Below, one piece after another: positions 1-11,133 of a stretch of DNA of 64,000 nucleotides. The stretch is from Neoceratodus forsteri (taxonomy: Eukaryota > Chordata > Ceratodontiformes > Ceratodontidae): contig CM057458.1 in assembly GCA_016271365.2 (NCBI GenBank), forward strand, positions 199,054,501 through 199,118,500, written 5' to 3'. Within the stretch, counting starts at the first letter, position 1. Every line of letters begins with the position of its first letter. A program made the translations under genes and the position numbers. The notes below the pieces were generated by a model that saw nothing but the letters and a program-made list of their open reading frames with translations, was not told the origin of the DNA and made no database searches.

Positions 1-11
1 ACTCTTTTCTG

Positions 12-158
12 CCCACGATCGGGCTAGTGGGGGGTGGTTTTTTCACTTATGCCTGCGATCGGGCCAGTTGGGGTGGGGATGTTTAAACTTATGCTCGTGA
101 TTGGGCCAGTTGGGAGGTGGGGGTTACTATATGCCCGTGATTGGGCTGCGGGGGAGCA
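12..158. repeat. G-rich minisatellite, about four units of 40-41 bp
   Basis: A core close to cgatcgggccagttgggg recurs from about positions 16, 56, 97 and 138, each copy followed by a G/T-rich stretch. The spacing of 40-41 bp and the shared core are visible directly. The array may begin before the window. Confidence 0.75.
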
Positions 159-269
159 CAGGGAGTCGTTGAGGCCACCCACAGGTAGCAGCTGCTGTGT
201 TGCACCCTGTAATGCGGCAGCTCACCCTGGGTGGCTCTCGACTTACTCCTTTTTTTTTTTTTTGCTCAA

Positions 270-309
270 AGTTGTGCAGGCGCAGGTGGGGGGTTGCGCC
301 TGCACAACT
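270..309. repeat. Perfect 15-bp hairpin-forming inverted repeat
   Basis: The arms agttgtgcaggcgca (270-284) and tgcgcctgcacaact (295-309) are exact reverse complements around a 10-base G-rich loop. A long T run lies just upstream (251-263). No gene is attached to it. It may be a terminus or internal palindrome of an unrecognised repeat. Confidence 0.7.
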
Positions 310-905
310 CTGCACAGCCTGCTGAATATCGGGCTGGGCAGTTTATACATGGTTCCTCCCCCTCCGGTTCAGCATGCCGTCATTAGCATTGCGCTGTTGC
401 TCAGCTTGACTTGGGGGGGCGCAACTGCCTCCTGCTGAATATGGCAGAATGGCGCAATTTTGGACTTGCGCAGGCGCAACCCTATTGCGCATGGCGCAAC
501 CCTTTTGAATATCCAGCCCCCTGTGTTTCGTGTTTGTTCAGATTTGTTCCAGTTTTCTACAGTATTGTTTTGTTTGTATACTGCATATTGTCTGTTTTTT
601 TGTTTAATTAATTCTGTGATTCTTCTGTTTAACCATTTTGGCTTGATACCTTTTCTGTTATATTTTTTAATACGCTTAATGTATTTGTTGTTTAAACTTA
701 GTATTGTTTATTTTATTATTTGTCAGCATTCTTTCCCTGACTTGTCTTTAAGTGTATTATGCCAGTTGCTATTAGTAATCTCTTAGTTCCTCTTCTCTTT
801 GTTTGCGGTCCTGTATAAGTATATTTTGGTGCATCCTTTGTTTTGTCTGTTCATTGTGATTAAAAGATGTTTGCTGTACTATTGCTGGGGGTACCCTGTC
901 CCCCA
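310..905. other. AT-rich sequence with no supported gene
   Basis: Short cgcaggcgca/gcgcaaccc-type motifs recur between 440 and 520. Beyond about 540 the sequence is T-rich. The open frames here translate to low-complexity hydrophobic strings and match no family I recognise. Confidence 0.5.
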
Positions 906-907
906 TC

Positions 908-1860
908 TGAACTAGTTTAAAGGGACTAGCTCCATGTGCATTTTAATAAACCTAGCAAGTACGAACACTCCGTTATTGTTCAAGTGTAAACCATCTTTAC
1001 TGTAAAGGTGATGCTTATTATAAAAATGTGACCAGTATTCAATGAATCTTACATTTTCTTTTCCAGTCCAGTTTTTCAGTCTAGTATTAATTCTAAGAAT
1101 TGTGTCATTTTGTTTCCTTTTTTGCTTTGGGAATGGGTAGTAGGCCTGAGACAGTGACCTCTGCACCAAGAAGTTTAAGTTCTTTGGCTATGTCAACTAA
1201 GTCTTGACAGATGTCCTTCTCGTGGTTGTACCCCATGTCATTCGTACCTACATGTATTGTTACAAATGGTTTAGCTTCACTTGATTTTATGATGTTAGGT
1301 GCTATTTTGTCTTAGATCGTCAATTCTAGCTCTAGGATAGCATAAGACCATTCTGTGTTGTTTATCTCTCACACATATCACTGTGTCACATTTCCTTATG
1401 ATGGAGTCACCAGGTACTATCATTTCTTTTGTCCCAAGATACACCAGGTTTCTTGCTATCTGTTTTGTTTCCAAGTCTGTAAGTGATTCATATATGTTAC
1501 ATGGTTGTAGTCTATTCACAACATCTGCCCTCCTTCCCTTTTTGTTTCCTCTTACTGTGTTTACTTTGTACCATGTATCTTTGTTAATAACATCATCCCC
1601 TTCCTTTCCAATTTTTGTTTTCCTTGATTCACTGTCTGACTCACCACCGTCTTCTTCATCCTGCCTTGTCCCTTTTCCTTTGTATTTTGAGGTTGGGGCT
1701 GCTCTGGGTTAACCACCTGTGTTTTAACAAATTATAATTTCCCTATGTCATTTTCTAACTCATTTAGTTTGCTTTGCAGTGTGCTGTATGCTTGAAATTT
1801 TATGCTTATGTATTCTCTTCTGTTTCTTATTAGGGTATTTTCAGCAAACATTTTAAACAA
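908..1860 (-). pseudogene. Remnant of a LINE ORF1 with SGNH-hydrolase (esterase) domain
   Basis: Two minus-strand open segments (1295-1519 and 912-1169) carry parts of an SGNH/GDSL-type esterase domain such as those in ORF1 proteins of CR1 and L2 LINEs. The upstream part contains VPGDSIIRK (block I, GDS) followed by a CYPRARIDDLR motif. The downstream part contains DGLHLNNNG, the block V D-x-x-H motif. Between them the strand also shows a recognisable IHVGTNDMG-type block, out of frame and broken by stops. The family role is esterase activity beside LINE nucleic-acid-binding protein. The divergence from the CR1 ORF1 copies at 10.7 and 38.1 kb suggests a different LINE lineage, possibly L2-like. 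No linked endonuclease or reverse transcriptase is visible downstream (below 900). Confidence 0.65.
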
Positions 1861-3505
1861 CATCTTAGGGTACCTTCCTTACATGATAGCTCCAGCAGTT
1901 CCTCTGATGGATCCACAGCAATGCTTATTGTGGTGATTTTCTAAGTACCTTTAGGCTGTATAGGGTTGACAGAGGTGTGACCCTATCCCCATCTTACCTA
2001 GTTGATGTTGGCAGATGCTGCTTGCCTTTGCCCGCCTCTGCCTGCATCGCCTCCGCTTGCTAGTACAGCTGTTTTATCCACGAGCAACCAGAAGTGACGT
2101 CACCTGTACTTCCAGTATGCTCCTGAAGCAAAACTGTTGTTTTTAACTTTTAAAATAGTAAAATAGTAGTTATTCCCACTGTCTCAGTGCTCCAAGTGCA
2201 TAAAAAATGCTCGCAATGTAATGAACGATCAGCAAACGAAATTCCTTGTTCAGGATATGCATCTAACGACACTTAGTGTGTACACCTAGGTGCTATGTCC
2301 ATTCAGCTCTTTCTAAATACCCTTATTCATGTGACTGTTCACAAAGTATATGGCAGTCTGCTCCAAAAACTTGGATATGGAAATTTGTGTGCATATCATG
2401 CTGACAAGGTTTTGCCGGAAAAGACTCTGCTTTTTAAACAGGCTTGTACATCTGATGCAGTATAGCCTGAGAATGACAAAGTACATAGATGTGTTTTATC
2501 CTCTTGGGACTCTTCAGTGTGCTGAAGAGATTGTCTCAACTAGGCACCAAGCCAGAACCCCAAGGCAGCTTTGGTTTGGAACAGTCATAGTGAGTGTCCC
2601 AGAAAGCCAGTTTGCAGGACAAGTAGTATATGGGAATCCATAGAAGGATGCTAGGCATGAAGAAATTTCCATATTGTGTTGTTTTTCTGCATCTCTGTTT
2701 GCTTTACACTGAGACTGAAGCTTTAGAGTATGTGTGTGGTTTAGGGCCTACCTGATCAAGATGTTGCATGCAAAACCGTGCATATAAAACAGCGCTGAAA
2801 GAAGTGCTAATGGCTCTACAGCGACAGGGGTTTTTAGAGAGTGTGGTAGAAACTGCTACCCCTGTTGCTGTAGGCTGCCAGCAGGGGAAGGTTAAGGATG
2901 CCACCGGGGGGGGGCTGCTTGGCCAAGCTGCTCCCATGGTGGAGCTACTAGAGCACCTGCCTCCAGTAGCATCGGGGATCGGGGGCTGCAGTTTAGTTCT
3001 CCCCAGGTCCCACAATGCTGCGTCTTTTTTTTCCCCATAAATGAGAATTGCACTGGAGGTGAAATTGTTCTTACCTCCGATGCCAATGATCACCCTGGAG
3101 TTCATTATAATTAGTCTGGGGGTGTGTGGGGGGGCAGAGCACCCCACATTGGGGGGTGCAGTGGTGGAGCCCTCCGCAAAAACAAAGTTGTTGCTGTGGT
3201 GTGTGCTCTTTATGTGATGTTCAGCATAGTGTGCTGATGTTGTTTTGTGGTGCGCTGTTTTGCATGCGTCATTGTTGCAGTGCGCATTTTTGCCCACAAC
3301 ATTATGACCCTGTGCTGGTTCAGGGAGATGCACAAAAATACAACAATTCAGATATTTTGTCACTCCTAGCATCCTTTCATGGATCCCATGTACTACTTGT
3401 ATATACTAATAGTTGCTCTTGCTAGTTTAGTGTTATAAGTTACCTTCAGCAAACTTCTGCTGACCCACATTCTCCAGGTCATTAATAAATAGAAGTTGCA
3501 GTGTC
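1861..3505. other. Unclassified repeat-like sequence, no supported gene
   Basis: No reading frame here looks conserved. The longest (2704-3372, minus) is compositionally biased and overlaps equally open frames on the other strand. The region 2880-3180 is rich in G runs and resembles no element I can name. Sequences near 2766-2795 and 3250-3285 share a short inverted motif (gcatgcaaaac / gcgctgttttgcatgc), too weak to call termini. Confidence 0.4.
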
Positions 3506-3511
3506 CTAGTT

Positions 3512-3745
3512 TGAGGCAGTGTGGTCTACTGGTTAGAGAAGTACCTTGAGAATCAGTACATGACAGTGTTCAAACCCTGCCAGAGCAAAATACTGACTGT
3601 GTGACCTTAGACAAGTCACTTAAGCTCTCAGTGCTCCAGTTCATGATGCTTTAGAAACAGGTAGAAGCAGGACTCCACTGGAAATGAAATGTTGCATCTC
3701 AGCTGGCTATCCTGGGTAAATTGATTGTAAAGTAAAAAAAAACAT
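3512..3745 (+). mobile_element. MIR-like tRNA-derived SINE
   Basis: The head has a tRNA-like A box (tggtctactggttag) and a B box (gttcaaaccctgcc) about 45 bp later. The following core, tgtgtgaccttagacaagtc acttaagctctcagtg in sequence, matches the well-known MIR/CORE-SINE core order. An A-rich stretch lies at 3729-3740. It is a retroposed pol III transcript copy, not a functional tRNA gene. Confidence 0.75.
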
Positions 3746-3759
3746 AAAATTAAAATGCA

Positions 3760-4290
3760 ATAAACCTAGCACCAAACCCTGGGTCTTTCCATTTAACACA
3801 CCCCTTCACTCTGAATGGTGACCATCAACAACCACCTTGCTTCCTACTGGTCAGCCAATTTGCTATCCACATCCTGTACACTTTACGTACTCCATATACT
3901 CCATGTGTTTCCATCTGGTATGCTGTCAAAAACCTTGCTGTAGTCCAGGTATACTACATACAGCACCTGACTGCAATCCACCCACCTAGCCACCTCCTCA
4001 AAGAAGACAGGTTAGTTTGACAGGATCTACCCTTTCTGAAACAATGCTGTGTCTTAGAGACCAGCCCATTTTCTCCCTTATGTTAACAACCACATTTTTT
4101 GATGACTGTCTCAAACACTAAGCCAAGCATGAAGCTAGAGTTCACAGGTCTGTTTTTAGTGGAGTGTGACCATGCCTCCTGCTTGAATAGGAATGACACT
4201 GGCTATTTTTCAGTCCTCTTGCACTATCCCTGCATGTAAAAATCCCTGAAAGATATTAGCAAGAGGTCTTTCCAAAACCTCTTTTAAAGA
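3760..4290 (-). mobile_element. Decayed CR1-clade LINE reverse-transcriptase fragment
   Basis: Read on the minus strand, this stretch has the order of CR1 RT blocks: sequence equivalent to the NYRP.SLTS region near 4140-4180, a QHGF.KGRSCQTNL region near 4010-4060, the D..KAFD block near 3920-3960, and the NWL..R..VVVNG block near 3800-3860. Frames are broken throughout. It is much more diverged than the CR1 copies at 6-11 kb, so it is an older insertion or another subfamily. Confidence 0.6.
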
Positions 4291-5016
4291 GATTGTGTAC
4301 TGCCTGGAATCAATAGCAACTTTCAGAAGTAGTCAGCTATCACTTCTTATGCCAAAAGTATGTTTTTTTGTCTGTTTTGCTAATCAGAAGATTTTGTATA
4401 CCTGACAGTACTAGGCATGATGTGTAGAACAGCACTGTACCTATACCATAGAAATCTTAGGCACTAGAACAGAAAGATGTGACCTTTGTGACTGCCGAGA
4501 ATGTACCCATTACACAAACCCACTGTATGTAGGCAGATGTACTTCCGTTTCTTCACACGCCAGGTGTTTGTGAGCACACATTTGCACTCTTCAAATGCAT
4601 GCAGCCCTGTGGGGGGAAACACACAGCAAACTGAACTAACCTAAGTTCTGGAGAGTTTGATTAAACATCTGATGTCTGTCTCATCAGTTGCAAGACAGAT
4701 ATATTTAATTCAGACTCTCCACTCTGGTTCTGGAATGTATAAGGATGAGCATACAGAGACATTCTTTTTTATTATTTATTTATAAGTACGTTGAATAAAA
4801 TGTGTGATTTTTTTAATACTAGATTCAGGCTGTTGAGCCGCAGCTTCATTGCTGAACTTAAATCTTCGAGAAATGAGAGCATGACTAGTAGTGTTTATAC
4901 AGGCACATGATTCTAGGAAGATTGCATGCCTGTATAGAGTCACCTTCCCTAGGGCATCATGCAGCAAGAGTGGATTTTCATTCTAGTGCTAGGATTTCTA
5001 TGACCTATACCAATCC
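4291..5016. other. No recognised feature
   Basis: A/T-rich and unique-looking sequence with no conserved frame. A short hydrophilic minus-strand frame (4776-4967) has no recognised similarity. Confidence 0.4.
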
Positions 5017-5941
5017 ATCATCAGCACTGTGGTCTCACTGACTGTAACATCACTGACTGTGACATCACTAGTTGCCAGAAAGAGGCAATCTTTTGCTGCT
5101 TGATTGGTAACTTGGGACACATGTTAGCTTGAGTGTGATTTGTTCCCGTAATGCTGTTCTTGGGGCAGCACCCTTTAGTTCCTCCTTTAGCTTACTTGTA
5201 TTGGTGGACTTCACAAACTGGCTGTGCTGCCCCCAGGGCAGCCCCCCTCACACTCCACCTCCCACCTATCCCTATTTGTGGGTTTCGTTTCTTGCCCCCA
5301 GGGCAGAAACCTGTAGCTGTTACTTCCCACAAATCTGATTGGTGTAAGTTTGAGGACTTGAGGATTTTAAGTGTAGATGAGAATGTTGTGGAAGTGCTCC
5401 CCCCAGCAATGTGTACTGCTTCTGTTTGAATATATTGCCCCACCTGCCGTATTTCCAAAGTCAGATAGAGATTTACAGTCATAGAAACAGTTTTGGTTTT
5501 TTTCTTGGTTGGGGAGGGACTTCATGGCATAGGGAGTACTGACTACATTTTGAAATCCTATCTCAGCTCACTGTGCTTCTGTGGCTCAATATGTATGTCA
5601 GCAAGCAAGAAATCAAAGGTTCAAGCCTTGAGACTCAGACTTGTACCAATCAGATTTGTAGGAAGTAACAGCTACAGGTTGCTGCCCTGGGGCAAGGGAA
5701 AAAATCCACCAAAAGGGATAGGTGGGAGGTGCTGCATGAGGGTGCAGCCCCTGGGGCAGTGCTGCCAGTGGGCGAAATCCACCAATAGGAGTAAGCTGGA
5801 GGAGGAGTTAAAGTGTGCTGCCCCAGGGGCAGTGCTGCCCCGAGAACAGCATTATGGGAACAAATCACACTCAAGTCACATGTTACCAATCAGTCAGCAG
5901 GGTCTGTGATGTAACAATGAGTGAGGTCACATGCTGATGAT
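5017..5941. mobile_element. Foldback element with long terminal inverted repeats
   Basis: The left arm (5017-5350) and right arm (about 5635-5941) are inverted copies. atcatcagca at 5017 pairs with tgctgatgat ending 5941. gattggtaac near 5103 pairs with gttaccaatc near 5882. gtgtgatttgttcccgtaat near 5135 pairs with its complement near 5860. ctgtagctgttacttcc near 5311 pairs with ggaagtaacagctacag near 5660. The arms are diverged with small indels. The loop is about 285 bp and holds no transposase. This is a MITE/foldback architecture; the superfamily is unknown because no clear target duplication is visible. Confidence 0.8.
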
Positions 5942-6034
5942 ATAGTGGGAGGAACAGAACTAGATAAGTCTTCTTCCAGGTAAAGCACTGCTTTTCACAT
6001 CTGTATAATAATATTACATAGACTAGAAACCATC

Positions 6035-7550
6035 TACAAGGAAGGAACTAGTGAAACCACTGGCTACTCTTTTTAATAAATCATGGGAGGATGGTATGGT
6101 ACCCGAGGACTGGAGGAAGGCGGATGTGATTCCCCTTCACAAAAGTGGGACCAAGACAGAGGCAGGAAACTACAGACCTGTCAGTCTGACCTCTGTGGTA
6201 GGGAAAGTGATGGAGTCACTTCTGAAGGAAAGAATAATTGAGTACCTAGAGGTCAGTGGAGCACAGGATCCAAGGCAGCATTGGTTCAGCGGGAAGGTCA
6301 TGTCAGACGAATCTAATAGATTTCTTTGACTGGGTGACCAAAGTAGTAGACCAGGGAGGGCTGTGGACATGGCCTACCTAGACTTTAGCAAGGCATTTGA
6401 CACAGTCCCACACAAAGATTATTAGTCAAATTAACCAGCCTGGGAGTGGGTCCCAGGGTGGTAGCCTGGGTAAAACATTGGCTGGACAACAGGACACAGA
6501 AGGTAATTGTAAATGGAGTCCACTCTGAAGAAAGGGCGGTTACCAGTGGGGTACCGCAGGGTTCAATATTGGGTCCAGTCCTTTTTAATGTCTTCATCAG
6601 TGACATTGCAGAGGGACTGGAAGGAAAAGTATGCCTTTTTGCAGATGACACAAAGATCTGCAACAGGGTTGATACACAAGGAGGCGTGGAAAGGATGAAA
6701 AGGGACTTGGCAAGGTTGGAGGAATGGTCAGACGTATGGCAGCTAGGATTCAATGCAAAAAAGTGCAAAATAATGCACCTGGAAACAAGAACCAGGGGAA
6801 GAATACACAATGGGTGGGAGGTAGTAACAACAACAAAACAGGAAAGGGACCTGGGGGTAATCATATCAGATGACCTTAAGGTTAGCAAGCAATGTGAGAA
6901 GGCAGTAGGGGCCGGGGGTATACTGGGATGTATAGGGAGAGGCAACAGCAGCAGAAAACAGGAAGTTGTTATCCCTCTGTACAGACAGTTGGTGAGACCC
7001 CATCTGGAATACTGTGTCCAGTTCTGGAGACCCCATCTCCGCAAGGACATAGACAGGATAGAGGCAGTCCAGAGGAGGGCAACTAAAATGGTGCAGGGTC
7101 TGCAAGAGAAGCCGTATGAGGAGAGACTAAAGGAGCTTAATATGTATACCCTTGAGGAAAGAAGGGAGAGGGGGGACATGATAGAAACTTTCAAGTACCT
7201 CAAGGGAATCAACAAAGTCCAAGAGGGTAGCATCTTTCAGAAAAAGAGACTTGCAAGAACAAGTGGACACAATTTAAAGATAGAAGGAGGGCGGTTCAGG
7301 GGCAATGTGAGGAAGTATTATTTCACAGAGAGGGTAGTGGATGCATGGAACAGCCTTCCTGAGGAAGTTGTGGGGTCTAAAACTGTGGGAGAATTCAAGA
7401 ATGCATGGGACAGACATAAGGCAATTCTTGTGGGGGGCAGGAAGATATAGGCTGTTGGTTAACTAGGATCTGCGGCCTATCCTGTAGGTAGGGAAATGGG
7501 CAGACTAGATGGGCCTAGCGGTCCTTATCTGCCATCAAAGTCTATGTTTC
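6035..7550 (+). mobile_element. 5'-truncated CR1-clade LINE (copy A)
   Basis: The copy begins inside the ORF2 reverse-transcriptase domain and runs to the CR1 3' end, where the tail reads ggtccttatctgccatcaaa followed by tctatgtttc. 5' truncation is typical of LINE target-primed reverse transcription. It belongs to the same subfamily as the copies at 26.8, 37.9 and 45.3 kb (shared 3' motif tcaagtacctcaagggaatc). Its 3' end abuts the 3' end of the oppositely oriented copy B. Confidence 0.9.
6051..7450 (+). pseudogene. CR1 ORF2 reverse transcriptase, truncated and frameshifted
   Basis: This is the C-terminal half of a CR1 ORF2 protein, which would reverse-transcribe LINE RNA at a nicked target. 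The first segment (6051-6329) has the fingers motif NYRPVSLTSVVGK and then loses frame within the QTNLIDFFDW block near 6300. The second segment (6446-7450, 334 aa) is intact: SGVPQGS at residues 34-40, the catalytic FADD box at 65-68, [13 protein letters not shown] near 190, and a C-terminal EERRERGDMIETFKYLKGIN thumb-like region. The endonuclease and ORF1 are absent because of 5' truncation. The long intact tail suggests a fairly recent insertion, but the frameshift makes it non-functional. Confidence 0.88.
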
Positions 7551-7735
7551 AAAGAAACATAGAAACACAGAATCTATCAGTTAATAAGGACCATACAGCC
7601 CACCTAGTCTGCGCATTTTCCTACTTGGTTTGGCAATCCTTACTCTTATATGGACTGCCTTTCCCTGCTCTGCTGTACAGCAGGGTGCCTTTATACTTAT
7701 CCCATGCACTTTTGAATCTCCGTACTGTTTTCACT

Positions 7736-9310
7736 TCACCACCTCCGTTGGTAGGCTGTTCCATGGATCCTCCACTCTCTCTGTGAAAAAATATTTTCTA
7801 GCATTCCCGTAAGCCTCCTTCCCTCCAGCCTCATATTATGTCCCTTTGTTCTTCTGCACTTTCTTCTCTGAAACATGCTCCCCTCCTGTACCCTGTTTAT
7901 TCCTCTAAGGTATTTGAAAGTCTCTATCATATCCCTTCTCTCCTTTCTCTCTTCCAGTTAATAGAAGTTAAGTTTCTTGAGTCTTTCCTCATAAGGCTTG
8001 TGGTGCAGTCTATGTATCATTTTTGTTGCTCTCCTCTGGACTGCTTCCATTCTGTCTATGTCCTTCCTGAGATGTGGTCTCCAGAACTGGACACAGTTTT
8101 CCAGATGAGGCCTCACCAGTGATCTATACAGTGGCATCACCACTTCGCTCCTCCTACTGGTTATGCCCCTTGCTATGCACCCCAACATTTTGTTTGCTTT
8201 CCTTACTGCTTTTTTTGCATTGTTTAACTGACTTCAGGTCATCAGATATGATAACCCATAGGTCTCATTCCTGACATGTGGTGGATAGAACCTGCCCCCC
8301 ATCCTGTATTCCTCTCTTGGGTTCCTGTGCCCCAGGAGCATTATATTGCACTTCTTAGTGTTGAAACCCAACTGCCAAACCCTTGACCATTCCTCAAGCA
8401 GTCTTAGGTTGTTTCTTATTTTATCTAGCCCCTCCTGTGTGTTGACTCTGTTGCAGATCCTGGTGTCGTCTGTGAACAGGCCTACTTTCCCTTCCAGTCC
8501 CTCTGCAATGTCACTTATGAAGACATTGAATAGGACTGGACCCAGCACCGATCCCTGTGGCACCCCACTGGTCACCCTCTTCAAGTTTTATGCCATTTAC
8601 TACCACCCTCTGGGTCCTGCCTTTTAGCCAGTTTCCAACCCATTTTATCATTTTAGAGCCCACACCTAGATTTCCCAATTTGTTAAGTAATCTTTTATGC
8701 AGAACAGTGTCGAAGGCCTTGCTGAAATCCAGGTAGGCCACATCCACTGCCCCTCCTTGATCCACCACCCTGGTCACCCAGTCAAAGAAATCGATAAGAT
8801 TAGTCTGACAGGACCTTCCCTCAGTGAATCCATGCTGCCTTGGGTCTTTTGCACTGCTTGACTCCAGGAACTTCACTACCCTCTCCTTAAGCAGGGACTC
8901 CATCAGCTTCCCCACCACTGAGGTCAGGCTAACAGGTCTGTAATTGCTTGTTTCCTCCCTACTTCCACTCTTGTGCAAGGGGACCACCTCTGCCCTCCCC
9001 CAGTCCTCAGGTACCTCCCCCGTCTCTAGTGATTGGCTGAAGAGAGTTGTCAGCAGACTTGCTAAGACTTCCCCGAGTTCCTTCAAAACTCTAGGGTGAA
9101 TCCTATCTGGCCCCATTGCCTTGTCTGTCTTTACTTTCCCTAGTTCCTACAAGACTCCTCTGTCCAATGCAAATGAGCTGGTGTCCACCTCTCCCCCGTA
9201 AATCTTTCCTCGTGACTCCTGGTCCCTCTCCTGCCTCTTTCTTGGTAAATACTGAGCAGAAATACTTGTTCAGTATCTCAGCTTTTTCAAGGTTGTCCTC
9301 CACCCACCCA
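7736..9310 (-). pseudogene. CR1 copy B ORF2 reverse transcriptase, fragmented
   Basis: Minus-strand segments follow one another in LINE order. 9103-9303 covers the start of the RT region (YFCSVFTKKE). 8511-9116 has MGPDRIHPRVLKELG, NYRPVSLTSVVGK, the QHGFTEGRSCQTNL block and YLDFSKAFDTV. 8234-8584 has SGVPQGSVLGPVLF and a catalytic box that reads FTDD instead of the FADD seen in the sister copies. 7958-8188 has PLYRSLVRPHLENCVQFW. 7736-7930 holds the C-terminal IETFKYLRGINRVQEG. A run of frame changes separates them. The product would be reverse transcriptase; this copy cannot make it. Confidence 0.85.
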
Positions 9311-9622
9311 TTCTCCCTCTCTTAGCCTAACAATACCATTTCTGGTCTTTTTCTCACTAATATAATTGAAGGAGGTCTTGTCTCCCTTCTTAATAGCCTG
9401 TGTTATTCCTTCCTCCATTCTTGCTTTAGCCCCTCTGACAGCTTTCCCAGCTTCTCTCTGCTTCTCCAGATGTTTCACTCTGTCTTCTTCTTTCTGTGTC
9501 TCTTTGTATTTCCTGAATGCCTTACTTTTTTCTCGCACTTACTCGGCTACTGATTTAGAGAATCACAGTGGCCATTTCTTTCTTTTGCTTTTGCTAAGCA
9601 GTCTGACACATTGACTTGTCAC

Positions 9623-10329
9623 TCATGCTATGGATTTCCTGAGTCTAAGCCACTGCTCTTCTACCCCTCCCCACATATCTTCTGCTGCCTGGGCAATTTT
9701 GAGCTGTTCCTCCATCTCCACGAAGTTGGCCTTCTGGAAATCTAGGACTTTAATCTTTGTAAGGCTTTCTTCTGCCAATGTGTTGACTCTAAACCGCACA
9801 GTTCTGTGGTCACTGGTACCAAGGGGACTATCCACCTCAACATCCATGATACTGCCCCTGTTTGTCAGCACTAAGTCCAGTACAGCCCCCTCCCTGGTGG
9901 GCTCAATCACAAGCTGCCTTAGGTTTGCTCAATACATGACAGACATGAAGTCTCTGCTCCTTGATGTACTTGCAGTCTGGGTATTCCAATCTGATCTGGC
10001 ATGTTGAAGTCACCCATTAGTAGTACTTCCCCTTTGGCCACCATATTATGGATGGCCTTCACTAATACTAGATCTATATCCTCCCCCTGCGCAGAGGGCC
10101 TGTAAACTACTCCATCATGGATGGTTGTTTTGTTCCCCAACTCCAGAGTGATCCACAATGCCCCTACTTCTTCCATGGATCCCTGAGCTTCCATAGCTTT
10201 AATCCCTTCCTTCACATACGTAGCAACCCCTCCTCCCCTCTTCCCCTCCCTATCCTTTCCAAAAAGTGTAGGGTATGGCTGCATTCCAGTCATGATTCCT
10301 TGTGTACCATGTCTCCGTGATAACTGCAA
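9623..10329 (-). pseudogene. CR1 copy B ORF2 endonuclease domain, fragmented
   Basis: This is the apurinic/apyrimidinic-like endonuclease of CR1 ORF2, which nicks target DNA. The segment 9919-10329 contains DREGKRGGGVATYVKEGIKA and the MGDFNMPD catalytic block. The segment 9623-9910 contains REGAVLDLVLTNRG and the GTSDHRTVRF block with the conserved S-D-H. The N-terminal N and E blocks lie upstream on the same strand but are interrupted. The two pieces are separated by a stop and frame change near 9915. Confidence 0.8.
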
Positions 10330-10662
10330 TGTCCAGATTTGTGTCTGCCATCAGTGTCATTAGGTCTGGGATTTTGTTTCCCAGATGCGGGCATTTGTGC
10401 ACATGACCTTCCACTGTGTGTACCCCCTTAATGTTCCTTGTTTATTAGTCTTTGCCCTGCACCGCATTAGTGATGTACCTTCTGTTCTCTCCCCCATTGT
10501 AGCCATGGTAGTTTTATGGTTAGATATTACACTAGTTATTGGGTCCTCACTGCTTTCAGTTATGTCCTGTAAGGGGGGGGGGGGCTATGATAATCCCCTT
10601 GACTGTCTATGCCTGCCTCCTTTGGTAAGTTTAAATGATCGCTAAGGATACACTTAAACTTC

Positions 10663-11133
10663 TCAGACAGAATACCTTTGCTCCCCCCAGGATAGATGTA
10701 GGCCATCTGGAGAATATATTCCTTCATCCCTCCAGGTGAAGTTCCAGTCTCCAATGCAGCCATACCCCAACCATCTGCTCCATTTCTTCAGCCATTTGTT
10801 GAATTCAGTTATGAGGATGTCCTTCCCTTCCCCCTTGCCATGGACAGGTAGCACCTCCAAGAAGGTTACAGAGTGTGCTACTTGCCCAAGACTCCTCCCC
10901 AGCTCCCTGAGCTCTTCCTGTATGCTTCCTACATCTACCCCCTCTCTAGCCAGGTTATTAGTCCCCAAGTGAATAATGACATCCAGCTCACCTCTCCTTT
11001 CTACCGCCCTTGCAATCCTAAGGATTCGCTTGCCCTCCTTCTGAACTGTGCCTCCAGGTAAGCACATTACCTTCCTCTCACCATTGCTATCTGACCCCAG
11101 CTCAATTCCTCTGGACAATGGTGTCCCCAACAA
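10663..11133 (-). pseudogene. CR1 copy B ORF1 SGNH-hydrolase (esterase) domain
   Basis: A 156-aa minus-strand frame covers the C-terminal esterase domain of CR1 ORF1. HLGTNNLAR replaces the LGTND of the copy at 38 kb, and DGLHLS near the C-terminus supplies the D-x-x-H motif. The GDS block falls just upstream (around 11110-11130) in another frame and reads GDT, so the nucleophile serine is replaced or the frame is shifted. In the family this protein accompanies LINE RNA. The catalytic changes make this copy inactive by inference. Confidence 0.75.

Noticed and set aside
34..438. 134-aa open frame at the window start
   Set aside because: It runs through a minisatellite, a T run and a palindrome; the composition is low-complexity and no domain is visible.
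2704..3372. 222-aa minus-strand frame
   Set aside because: Overlapping open frames exist on both strands in G/C-biased repeat-like DNA. No conserved motif was seen.
3512..3600. Possible tRNA gene (A and B boxes)
   Set aside because: No cloverleaf can be drawn, and the MIR core follows directly, so it is a SINE head.
6385..7233. 282-aa minus-strand frame over CR1 copy A
   Set aside because: It is the antisense of the CR1 reverse transcriptase; the same shadow recurs at other CR1 copies.
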